From: Streptomyces tagetis | Lineage (GTDB): Bacteria > Actinomycetota > Actinomycetes > Streptomycetales > Streptomycetaceae | Direction: 5' to 3' | Assembly (NCBI RefSeq): GCF_018069565.1 | Contig: NZ_JAGPNL010000001.1 | Location: 930,001-994,000 of the forward strand | DNA length: 64,000 nt | Part shown: positions 52,332 to 60,394 of the stretch, one piece after another | Layout of the letters: each line of letters begins with the position of its first letter | Numbering within the stretch: position 1 is the first letter of the stretch | Program-made: the position numbers and the translations under genes | The notes under the pieces: model-generated | What the model was told of the DNA's origin: nothing | Databases searched by the model: none | The model's input: only the letters and a program-made list of their open reading frames with translations

Positions 52332-54158
52332 CTACTCGGGAGCGGTCACGTAGCCGTACTTGCCGACCACGACCAGCGCCTGGTTCTTCAGTGACGTCGT
52401 GCCCCGGTTCCAGTACTCGCTGTGGCCCGTGGCTCCTGTGGTTCCCATGGCGCCGGTACCCTCCGGACCCGTGTTCATCTGGTTCGCGCCGAAGGCCTCT
52501 TCGTCACTGGGGATGAGGAAGACGCCCCCGCCCGGTCTCCAACTGCTGCCGCCGTGGCCCCAGCGGCCGAGGTCGGGCACGGGGTCGCCGTCGGCCTCCT
52601 GGTTCCAGACGTGCCCCTTCGGGACGTCCATCTCGTCGGCGTGGCCGACCTTGACACCGGGGCTTCCAGCGAAGATCACGTCGTCGGCGTTGAGGGTGCC
52701 GGTCTCGGCGGCGGCTCCGATCAGGGTGGTGCCGTACGAGTGCCCGATGGCGGTACGGTGCGGTTCCCCGACGCCGGAGTGGGAAGCGTCGAGGCCGTCC
52801 AGGAACTGCCGGTAGGCGGGTGCGCCGTCGTAGGCGTAATGCTCGAAGGGGGCGTCCTTGACGACGGACTGGGGCGCGTCGTAGCCGAGCCAGGTGATGG
52901 TCGAGACGGAGGCGTCCGGTGACGTCTGGTTGGTCTGGCGCCACAGTTCGGTCATCCGGTTGATGTCGCCCCCGATCTTCTCCAGCTTGGACGTGGTGCC
53001 CGGCACGTACACCGCCTGGTGCTGAGCAGTGTCGGGGTTGCCGGTCGCGATGACGGCCCTGCCGTTCCCGTCCGGGCTGAAGTCGAGCAGGTATGCCTCG
53101 GGAAGACCCTCTTTGCCTGTGTCGTCGAAGCGGTTCTGGATGGCGTTCATGCCCTTGACGGAGGCTGTGAGCCGGCGGTACTCGTCACCGTACTTCCTGT
53201 CCCATACCATCCATTCGTCCGTGTGGACCCTGGTCGGATACATGCCTGCCGTGATCCATGTCCACTCGTCGGCGGGCGGCCTCGGGAGCGCGTCGAGCCT
53301 GAGCCGGTACTCGGAGAGTTTCTCTTCGAGCACCACCCGATTCGCCTCGTCCCTGACCTCGGCGGGCAGGCCGTCCAGCCTTCCTACGACCTCGGGATGG
53401 GCGGCGAGGTACGCATCGCGCTCTTCGGGGGCCAGTCCCTCCCACCAGTCCGCGTTCTCCTGAGGGGTCGCGTCCGTCGGAGGCCCGCCGATCGACGCCA
53501 GATACCCCTTGCCCGCCTCGCGGACTCCGCCCATGTCCGACTGGGCGTCCCTGAGGTCCTCGTCGGACACGGTCAGGTCGTCGTCAGCCTGCAGGGCACG
53601 GATCTTCGGCGCCCACTTAGCGTCCACCTCGCTCGCCTCCCTGAGGGCGTGGGCGATGCGGTCCGCGATGGCCAGAGCCTCGGCGTGGTGGGGGTTGGGA
53701 TCGAAGCTCGCGGCCTGGCGTGCCACGGCCTGGGCTGTCGGATCGGTGAGGCCGCCGATGGTGCCGCCCTTGGCCGGCGACTCGGAACCGTTCTGAGGCT
53801 GTCCCTCCGGATAGGTGACGCTGCCGTCCGCATGGACGGTGAACTGCGATGCCTCCGCTGCGTCGAGCGCCGACAGGAGTCTCTTCCGGGCGGCGTCCAT
53901 GTCGTATGCGAAGCCGTTGAGCGCTGTGCCGACCAGGCCGCATTGGATCTGTGTGTAGTGGAAGTCGGCCGAGAGCTTCTTCAGTTCTCCGACAGCCGCC
54001 TCCAGGGCCTTGCCGTTGAGCGATTTACGCATGCCCGCGACGACGACATTGTCGATGTGGTCCTTGGCCGTGCCGGCCATGTCAGCGGTAGAGCGATAGT
54101 CGTCGGCAGCCTGTTCGAACTCTGTGAGTTTCAGCCTTCTCAGAGTCGCGAGGTCCAT
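52332..54158 (-). CDS. DUF1023 alpha/beta hydrolase with N-terminal helical (type VII effector-like) domain
   Basis: 608 residues. The first ~300 residues are helical (EFEQAADDYRSTADMAGTAKD, LSADFHYTQIQCGLVGTAL), like WXG/ESX-associated effectors. The C-terminal ~270 residues are the DUF1023 alpha/beta hydrolase: SVSTITWLGYDAPQSV, nucleophile S474 in GHSYGTT, then AGSPGV and a late GHSEYW with the likely catalytic His. Streptomyces carries several such genes next to small WXG-type genes; here the expected partner upstream is reduced to a 28-residue frame. Secretion by type VII is inferred; the substrate is unknown. Confidence 0.84.
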   Translation of the reverse strand: MDLATLRRLKLTEFEQAADDYRSTADMAGTAKDHIDNVVVAGMRKSLNGKALEAAVGELKKLSADFHYTQIQCGLVGTALNGFAYDMDAARKRLLSALDAAEASQFTVHADGSVTYPEGQPQNGSESPAKGGTIGGLTDPTAQAVARQAASFDPNPHHAEALAIADRIAHALREASEVDAKWAPKIRALQADDDLTVSDEDLRDAQSDMGGVREAGKGYLASIGGPPTDATPQENADWWEGLAPEERDAYLAAHPEVVGRLDGLPAEVRDEANRVVLEEKLSEYRLRLDALPRPPADEWTWITAGMYPTRVHTDEWMVWDRKYGDEYRRLTASVKGMNAIQNRFDDTGKEGLPEAYLLDFSPDGNGRAVIATGNPDTAQHQAVYVPGTTSKLEKIGGDINRMTELWRQTNQTSPDASVSTITWLGYDAPQSVVKDAPFEHYAYDGAPAYRQFLDGLDASHSGVGEPHRTAIGHSYGTTLIGAAAETGTLNADDVIFAGSPGVKVGHADEMDVPKGHVWNQEADGDPVPDLGRWGHGGSSWRPGGGVFLIPSDEEAFGANQMNTGPEGTGAMGTTGATGHSEYWNRGTTSLKNQALVVVGKYGYVTAPE

Positions 54159-54261
54159 GACAGGCCGTCACCGCCCCGAGCCCTGGCCGTCGAGGGGATG
54201 TGCGTCCGCGCACCGGGTGTCGATGGGGTCCCGAGCGCCGACCAAACAGCCCCGCCCGTCA

Positions 54262-54348
54262 TCAGCAAGTCGTACCCGAACCGCTCGTGTGCGCACCGTG
54301 CCGCTGAGCGGCGTCCTGCTTGAGCTTTTCCCATGCGTCCCACGCCAT
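54262..54348 (-). pseudogene. truncated small partner gene of the DUF1023 hydrolase (28 aa)
   Basis: MAWDAWEKLKQDAAQRHGAHT has a strong ribosome site (GGGGAAGGA) and resembles the start of the small helical proteins that usually precede DUF1023 genes. A stop comes after 28 codons. No continuation in another frame is convincing, so most of the gene seems lost. It lies 103 bases before the hydrolase start. Confidence 0.45.
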
Positions 54349-54498
54349 GCGTCGTCCTTCCCCGTTGCGTCGGCGGCAGCTTACTCAGGAGTCGACCCGC
54401 CACCGTCGAGGCCGGGAATGGGCGCGTTCCGGGGTGCTGGGAGAGGCGTGGTGTCCTCCGCGTGCCGCGTCGCCCGGTCTCCGGGGTCGGTGCAGGTC

Positions 54499-54557
54499 GG
54501 GGGGGTGTCGTGGGGGTTTGGGCTGGTGGTGGGGTGGGGAGTGGGGGCCGTTAACAT
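54499..54557 (+). promoter_or_regulatory. G-quadruplex-like tract and leaderless promoter
   Basis: Five or more G-runs (seven Gs at 54499-54505, five at 54512-54516, then several of three to five up to 54547) are separated by short loops, enough for a quadruplex on this strand. TAACAT at 54552-54557 is a -10 box ending six bases before the ATG at 54564, so the mRNA is probably leaderless. Confidence 0.5.
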
Positions 54558-54563
54558 CCCCGT

Positions 54564-56276
54564 ATGTCCCAGACTGCCGCGCAGCGTCTCCTGCGGAACG
54601 ATCCGCGTACCACGGAGGCGGCCTCAAGTGAGCCTGATCTTCTTCCGCTTCGGGTGGCGGAGGCGTTGCTCGCCGTTCTCGGGTCCCGGGAGAAGGTGCT
54701 GGCCTTCTATAGGAGCGGGGCCGGTCACGCCGTTCTGACCGGGGAGGCCCTCATCCTGCTCGGGGGTCGGGGGCCGCAGCGCGTGCCCAGGCCGCTCACC
54801 ATCGTCAAGCCCGCGCACGGGGCCCGGCGGCGCGTGGACGTGTCCGTCGAGGGGCGGAGTGTCGGTCTCTGGGGTTCCCGGGTCGACGCGTCCGGTGAGC
54901 TTCTCGAGCGGGCCGGGAAACCGGCGCCCGACGCCCTCGCCGAGGACCCGCGTACGGCCGCGGTGGCCGGGGGCGAGGCCATCACCCTGCCCGCCGAGCA
55001 CCGGCGGCTGTTGCTCGACGTGCTCGGGCCCGACGAGGTCGTCCGGTCCGTCTACCACAGCGGTTGGGGCTACGCCGTGCTCACGGGTGAGGGGCTCGTC
55101 CTGCTCCGGAACCTCGTGACCCCCACGGCCGCCCGCGCCCCGCTGCCGCTGCGCATCGTGCGGCGCGCTCACGGCCTGCTCGCCACCGTCGACGTCCTCG
55201 TCGACGGGCGTACGTACAAGCTGCACGGCTCGAAGCTCGATCCCCGGGGAGAGGCGCTGGAGTCCGTCGGTGAGGTGGTGGTCCCGGGCCCCGCGGCTCC
55301 ACGGCCCGGAGTGCGAAGACCTGAGGCGGCCTGGATACGCAGGCACCCCGTCCTCACCTCCGCGGCCGTCGTCGGGGTGCTCGTCGCCGGAGTGAACGCG
55401 GGCCGCGGTGGCGAACCTGCCGTGCGGGCGGCCTCGCCCGGTCCCACCGCCGAAGCCTCCGTGGTCGTCCCCGACTTCGAGGGGAGCGGCCTCCGCGCGG
55501 CGGCCACGCGGGCCGGCCTCTCGCCGTGGCGTGCCGTGTCCGTGGCCGACGCCTCCTCCGCGCACCGGCCCGTCGAGGCCACCGCGACCGGCTGGCAGGT
55601 CTGCTTCCAGAGCCCCTCCCGTGAGGAGAGGGTGCGTCCGTCGGGCGTGACCCTGACGCTGTACGCGGTCCCGGAGCGGGAGGAGTGCCCGGCGCGGCTG
55701 CGCGGTCCCCGCCTGGTGGTCATGCCGGACCTGGTGGGGGAGCGGTACCGTCACGTGGCTCGCGCGCTGGACGACCTCGGTCTTCATCGCACCGATCTCT
55801 TCCACACGTATACGGGCAAGCCGCTCGGCGACTCCGGTCGGGAGCCGGCCGACTGGACGGTGTGCCGGCAGACCCCGCAGCCCGACACCCGGGTCGAGGC
55901 CGGGGCGCAGATCGACCTCTGGCTGATCGGCCCCGGCGATCCGTGCGAGAAGCCCAGCCCCCAGCCCGATCCGACCCCTGATCCGACCCCCAAGCCCAAG
56001 CCCAAGTCCAAGCCCAGGCCCACGCCGGGAGCGCAGTCCGACGCCAAGCCTGTTCCCCGGCCCCAGCCGTCGTACGGCGGCGGAGGGGGCTCCGGCGGGT
56101 CCGGTACCGGCGGCTCGTCCGGTACCGGCGGTACGACCGGCGGAGGCCCGGCCGGGGTCGGGTTCGGGCAGGCGTGCGCCCCCGTCGGCGCCACCGCGAC
56201 GACCGCCGACGGGCGGCCCGCGAAGTGCTTCATGGGCAAGGACGGCCGCGCCAGGTGGGGTTACAACTCAGGGTGA
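54564..56276 (+). CDS. membrane protein with two PH-like domains and extracellular PASTA repeats
   Basis: 570 residues. Two similar cytoplasmic blocks (VAEALLAVLGSREKVLAFYRSG and LLLDVLGPDEVVRSVYHSG, each followed by a LTGExLxLL strand) look like bacterial PH domains. One membrane segment (HPVLTSAAVVGVLVAGVNAG, about 268-287) follows. Outside come two PASTA-like units (VVPDFEGSGLRAAATRAGL and VVMPDLVGERYRHVARALDDLGL), a Pro/Lys repeat linker, a Gly-rich tract and a small Cys-containing end (FGQACAPVGATATTADGRPAKC). PASTA domains bind peptidoglycan fragments, so this may sense or tether the wall. There is no kinase domain. Confidence 0.75.
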   Translation: MSQTAAQRLLRNDPRTTEAASSEPDLLPLRVAEALLAVLGSREKVLAFYRSGAGHAVLTGEALILLGGRGPQRVPRPLTIVKPAHGARRRVDVSVEGRSVGLWGSRVDASGELLERAGKPAPDALAEDPRTAAVAGGEAITLPAEHRRLLLDVLGPDEVVRSVYHSGWGYAVLTGEGLVLLRNLVTPTAARAPLPLRIVRRAHGLLATVDVLVDGRTYKLHGSKLDPRGEALESVGEVVVPGPAAPRPGVRRPEAAWIRRHPVLTSAAVVGVLVAGVNAGRGGEPAVRAASPGPTAEASVVVPDFEGSGLRAAATRAGLSPWRAVSVADASSAHRPVEATATGWQVCFQSPSREERVRPSGVTLTLYAVPEREECPARLRGPRLVVMPDLVGERYRHVARALDDLGLHRTDLFHTYTGKPLGDSGREPADWTVCRQTPQPDTRVEAGAQIDLWLIGPGDPCEKPSPQPDPTPDPTPKPKPKSKPRPTPGAQSDAKPVPRPQPSYGGGGGSGGSGTGGSSGTGGTTGGGPAGVGFGQACAPVGATATTADGRPAKCFMGKDGRARWGYNSG

Positions 56277-56378
56277 CGGCTGGGCAGGACACCCCGGCGC
56301 CCAGGCTGACGGTTCGCCGGACACCCCGGCATCAAGGGGGTCGATCGACGTAAACGGCTTAATGCATATGATGTGCAA

Positions 56379-56915
56379 GTGCGTACTCCCGACTACACCC
56401 TCCGCACCGCCGGCCCCGTCGATCTGGATGGGGCGCGTGCCGTCATGCTCGATACCGTCTACCGGGACTTCGGGACCGGGTACGTGCCCCGGTGGCACGG
56501 GGACGTCATCGATCTGGACGGTGCGTATCTGAGGCCGGAGCGGCACACGCTGATCGTCGCCGTGGACGGGGATGGCGTGGTCGTCGCCACCGGGGCGCTG
56601 GACTCGCGTGGGCCCGCGCATCCGCCGAACCCGGTCCACGTCGCCGAGCGCTACCCCTCCGGCGAGACCGCGCAGTTGCGCCGGGTGTACGTGCGGCCCG
56701 AGCACCGGCGGCGCGGGCTGGCGCGGCGGCTCGTCGACGAGTTGCTGGCGTTCGCCGCCGCCGACGGTGGGTATCGGTCGGTGTATCTGCACACCGACCC
56801 CGCCGTGACCGGCGCCGAGCCCTTCTGGAGGTCCCTCGCCAAGGTCGTGCACGACGAACGGGAGGACCCGGGCGGCGGTCAGGGCATCGTGCACTTCGAG
56901 GTGCCCTTCGGGTGA
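56379..56915 (+). CDS. GNAT-family N-acetyltransferase
   Basis: 178 residues. The acetyl-CoA site reads QLRRVYVRPEHRRRGLARRLVDELLAFA, the canonical R-x-x-G-x-A motif, followed by YRSVYLHTDP. TATGAT at 56367-56372 ends six bases before GTG 56379, so the transcript is likely leaderless from here; another GTG two codons upstream is possible. The acceptor is unknown. It stands apart from its neighbours. Confidence 0.86.
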   Translation: MRTPDYTLRTAGPVDLDGARAVMLDTVYRDFGTGYVPRWHGDVIDLDGAYLRPERHTLIVAVDGDGVVVATGALDSRGPAHPPNPVHVAERYPSGETAQLRRVYVRPEHRRRGLARRLVDELLAFAAADGGYRSVYLHTDPAVTGAEPFWRSLAKVVHDEREDPGGGQGIVHFEVPFG

Positions 56916-56962
56916 GCGGTGCGGGCGCTGCCCCGGCTGCCCCAGGGGGCTCGGGGCCGGAG

Positions 56963-56977
56963 TGGGAATGGTTTTCA
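56963..56977. promoter_or_regulatory. Zur-box-like site before the ABC/MFS operon
   Basis: TGGGAATGGTTTTCA matches the actinobacterial Zur consensus TGAAAATCATTTTCA at 11 of 15 positions. It overlaps the region expected for a promoter (TAGAGT at 56980-56985) and lies about 106 bases before the binding-protein ATG. Zinc control of the operon is therefore possible. Confidence 0.45.
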
Positions 56978-57082
56978 TGTAGAGTCCCGCTCGGTGCCGC
57001 CAAGCCCCCGACACCGTGCCCCGCGCCGTACGTACACCTCCCACCCCGACCTCCGCCCCACCCCGACCCCACCCCGAGGATC

Positions 57083-58588
57083 ATGCGCTCCCCTCTCCGC
57101 CCCCGGCTGCTCGCCCCGCTTCTCCTGCTGCCGCTCATAGCCGGCTGTTTCGCCTCCGGTGGTGGTGAGGCGTCGGGTTCCGGTGACGGGGGCTCCGGTG
57201 GGGCCCGGCTCCGGGTCGCCCTCGCCTTCCCGCCCGCCGAGAACCTGTCGCCGTACGGCGCCGACGCCACCCTCCTCAGTCGGCTCGGCGTCACCGAGGG
57301 GCTCACCGCGCTCGACGCCAACGGTGCCGCCGCCCCCGCGCTCGCCGAGTCCTGGCGGCGTGAGAACGACCGGACCTGGACCTTCAGCCTGCGCGAGGCC
57401 ACCTTCCAGGACGGCAGCGACGTGACCCCCGCCGCCGTCGCCGACTCCCTCACCCGCGCCGGTGCCGCCGAGCCCGCGCCGGCCGCCCTCGCCGGTGTCA
57501 CCCTCACCGCCGAGGCCGCCGGCGACCGCGTGGTCCGGGTCACCACCGCCGAGCCCGACCCCGTCCTGCCGCTGCGGCTGTCCAGCCCGAGCCTCGCCGT
57601 GCTCTCCGCGAAGGCGTACGGCAAGGACGGGCGCGTCGACCCGGTCGGCACCGCCACCGGGCCCTTCGAGCTGACCAAGGTGAACGGGGCCGCCTCCGCC
57701 TCCCTCGACCGGTTCGACGACTACTGGGGCGGACGCGCCCAGGCCGCCGGTGTCGACGCCCGCTTCATCGCCGACGGCACCGCCCGCGCCAACGCCCTGC
57801 GCACCGGCGAACTCGACATCGCCGAGGCCGTTCCGGTCGCCCAGGCCGCGACCCTGGACAAGGACACCCGGCGCGACACCGCCACCACCCGCACCACCAG
57901 CCTCCTCCTCAACGCCTCCTCCGGCCCGTTCAAGGACGCCGGACTGCGCGCCGCCGCCCGTGCCGCGCTGGACACCTCCGTTTTCGCCAAGGACGTGTAC
58001 GAGGGGCACGCCGACCCGGGCGCCGGCATCTACGGACCCGCCGTGAGCTGGGCCGAGGGCAAGCGGAAGGCCCCCGTCGGACGCGCCGAGGCGAAGCGGC
58101 CCGGCGGCGCGTCGATCACCCTGGCCACCTACGACAACCGGCCCGAACTGCCCGAGGTCGCCCAGGTGGTCAAGGACCAACTGGAGAAGGCCGGCTTCAC
58201 GGTGAAGCTCACCGTCCGCGAGTACTCCCGGCTGGAGAGCGACGCCCTGGACGGGAAGTTCGACGCCTTCGTCCTCGCCCGCAACACACTCCTCGACACC
58301 GGGGACCCGGTGGGCATCCTCGCCGCCGACTACACCTGCGACGGTGGTTACGCCATCGCCCAGCTCTGCGACAAGGACGTCGACAAGGCCGTGGCCGAGG
58401 CCGAGAAGACCGCCGACACCGAGAAGCGGCGGGACGCGGCCATGGCCGCCGAGGCCCGCATCCTCGGCTCCGACGCGGTCGTGCCCCTGGTGCACCAGCG
58501 GATCATCACCGGCGTCGCCGCCTCCGTCCAGGGCGTCGTCCTCGACCCGTACGAGCGCACCCTCGTCGGTACCGGCACGCGGCGCTGA
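57083..58588 (+). CDS. peptide/nickel-type ABC substrate-binding lipoprotein (SBP family 5)
   Basis: 501 residues. Lipobox LIAGC with Cys22, then the family 5 binding-protein pattern: RVALAFPPAENLSPYGADATLL, AESWRRENDRTWTFSLREATFQDGSDVT, and later LLLNASSGPFKDAGLRAAARAALD. The upstream frame extension is rejected because the signal begins at the ATG 57083, which follows GAGG. Such proteins bind oligopeptides, nickel or metal-chelate complexes at the outer face of the membrane. The permease follows three bases later. A Zur-like box upstream hints at metallophore or metal uptake. Confidence 0.87.
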   Translation: MRSPLRPRLLAPLLLLPLIAGCFASGGGEASGSGDGGSGGARLRVALAFPPAENLSPYGADATLLSRLGVTEGLTALDANGAAAPALAESWRRENDRTWTFSLREATFQDGSDVTPAAVADSLTRAGAAEPAPAALAGVTLTAEAAGDRVVRVTTAEPDPVLPLRLSSPSLAVLSAKAYGKDGRVDPVGTATGPFELTKVNGAASASLDRFDDYWGGRAQAAGVDARFIADGTARANALRTGELDIAEAVPVAQAATLDKDTRRDTATTRTTSLLLNASSGPFKDAGLRAAARAALDTSVFAKDVYEGHADPGAGIYGPAVSWAEGKRKAPVGRAEAKRPGGASITLATYDNRPELPEVAQVVKDQLEKAGFTVKLTVREYSRLESDALDGKFDAFVLARNTLLDTGDPVGILAADYTCDGGYAIAQLCDKDVDKAVAEAEKTADTEKRRDAAMAAEARILGSDAVVPLVHQRIITGVAASVQGVVLDPYERTLVGTGTRR

Positions 58589-58591
58589 CCC

Positions 58592-60394
58592 GTGCGCCGG
58601 CAGGTGACCGCCCTGGTGTGGCGGGTCGTGCTCGCCGCCGCCCTGGTGTGCGGCGTCGGCCTGCTGCCCTGGCTCTCGCGTACCGACCCGGCGCTGACCG
58701 TCCTCAAGGCCCGCTCCGCCGACCGCGATCCGGACCCCGAGGTGCTCGCCGCCATCCGCGAGCAACTCGGTCTCGACGCAGGCCCGCTGCACCTGCTCAC
58801 CCGCTGGCTCGGCGGGCTCGGCCGCGGGGACGCCGGGGACTCCTGGATCTCCGGCACCCCCGTCCTGCCCGACGTGGCGCGGGCGCTCGGTGCCTCCCTG
58901 CTCCTCATGGCGTCGGCGCTGGCCGTCGCCGCGCTCACCGCCGCCCTCGTCTGCGCCCGCACCCTGCGCCTCGGCGCGCGGCGGGGGCTCGGCGGGCGGC
59001 GCCGGGGCGGCACCGGCTCCGCGATGGCCGCCGCGCTGCCCGAGTTCCTGCTCGCCTCCGTCCTTTCCACCGTCGTCGGTGTCCAGCTCGGCTGGCTGCC
59101 CGCCCTCGGCTGGTACGGACCCGCGTGGACGGTGCTGCCCGCGCTCGCCCTCGGCCTGCCCGCCGGGGCCCTGCTCGGGCGGCTTCTCGACGACCTCCTG
59201 CCCGGTGCCTTCGGTGAACCGTGGGCGCTGGCCGCCGCCGCCCGCGGACTGCCCGGCCGGCGCGTCGCCCGCCAGGCGCTGCGCCGCTGCGTGCCCGCGC
59301 TCCTGCCCAACCTCGGCCTCTTCGTCGTCGGACTGACCGGCGGCGCGGTCGCCGTCGAGCAGGTCTTCGACATCCCCGGCCTCGGCCGCGCCACCCTCCA
59401 GGCCGCCCTCGCCCAGGACCTGCCCGTGCTCCAGGCGGGCACCCTCGCCCTGGTCCTGCTCGCCGCCCTAGCCACCGGCGCCACCCGCCTCGCGGCCCGC
59501 CTGCTCACCGGGCCCGCCCTGCGCGACGGCGCCCTCTTCTCCCTGCACCGGCCCGCCCCGCCCGGCCGCGCCCTGCCGCCGCTGCTGTGCGGCGCCGCCC
59601 TGCTCGCCGTGACCGGCGCCGGGCTCGTCCGCGACCCGCTCGCCGTCGCCACCGGGCAGCGGCTCCAGGCGCCCTCCGCCGCACACCCCTTCGGCACCGA
59701 CGCCCTCGGCCGCGACCTGCTCGCCCGGGTCGGCCACGGCGCCCTCGACACCCTGCTCCTCGCCGGTGCCATCAGCGCCGCCGCGCTCCTCGCCGGCGTC
59801 CTGCTGGGCCTCGTACCGCGCCTGTCCGGGCCGCTCGTCGACACGGTCAACGCCGTCCCGCCGGTCCTCGTCGCGCTCCTGGTCACCGCCGTAGCCGGGA
59901 GCGGCACGGCCACCCCGGCCCTCGCCGTGGCCGCCGTCGCCTGGGCGCCGCTCGCCGCGCACACCGCCTCCCTCCTGGCCCAGGAACGCGCCACCCTGCA
60001 CATCACCGCCACCCGCGGACTGGGCGCCGGACGCTGGTACCTGCTCCGCCGCGAACTGCTCCCCGCCGTCCTGCCGTCCGTGCTCCGCCACGCCCTGCTG
60101 CGGCTGCCCGGCGTCGCCCTCGCCCTCGCCTCCCTCGGCTTCCTCGGCCTGGGCGCCCAGCCGCCGTCCCCCGAGTGGGGCCTGCTCCTCGCCGAGAACC
60201 AGCCCTACGCCGAACGCGCCCCCTGGGCCGTCCTCGCCCCCGCCGCCGTCCTCGCCCTGCTCGGCGCGGTGGCCGTCACCGCCGCGGGCGCCCTGCGCCG
60301 GCCGCCGCGGCGGCACCGTACCCCCGTACCCGGCACACCCCCGACCGGCCGGGGGGACAGGGCGGGGCGAAAGACGCTCGCGGGGGTCGGATGA
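58592..60394 (+). CDS. fused DppB-DppC-type ABC permease
   Basis: 600 residues containing both permease subunits in one chain. The first half has a DppB-type end (GAVAVEQVFDIPGLGRATLQAAL), and the second half starts near residue 330 with the DppC signature HPFGTDALGRDLLARVGHGA. Two EAA-like loops are seen (AAAARGLPGRRVARQALRR and ITATRGLGAGRWYLLRREL). About twelve membrane segments are expected. GTG start three bases after the binding-protein stop. No ATPase gene follows; the operon passes directly to an MFS gene by a four-base overlap. Confidence 0.85.
   Translation: MRRQVTALVWRVVLAAALVCGVGLLPWLSRTDPALTVLKARSADRDPDPEVLAAIREQLGLDAGPLHLLTRWLGGLGRGDAGDSWISGTPVLPDVARALGASLLLMASALAVAALTAALVCARTLRLGARRGLGGRRRGGTGSAMAAALPEFLLASVLSTVVGVQLGWLPALGWYGPAWTVLPALALGLPAGALLGRLLDDLLPGAFGEPWALAAAARGLPGRRVARQALRRCVPALLPNLGLFVVGLTGGAVAVEQVFDIPGLGRATLQAALAQDLPVLQAGTLALVLLAALATGATRLAARLLTGPALRDGALFSLHRPAPPGRALPPLLCGAALLAVTGAGLVRDPLAVATGQRLQAPSAAHPFGTDALGRDLLARVGHGALDTLLLAGAISAAALLAGVLLGLVPRLSGPLVDTVNAVPPVLVALLVTAVAGSGTATPALAVAAVAWAPLAAHTASLLAQERATLHITATRGLGAGRWYLLRRELLPAVLPSVLRHALLRLPGVALALASLGFLGLGAQPPSPEWGLLLAENQPYAERAPWAVLAPAAVLALLGAVAVTAAGALRRPPRRHRTPVPGTPPTGRGDRAGRKTLAGVG

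Noticed and set aside
54140..54403. 87-residue minus-strand ORF upstream of the DUF1023 gene
   Set aside because: Its composition is poor, while a different frame has the strong ribosome site and a MAWDAWEKLK-type start.
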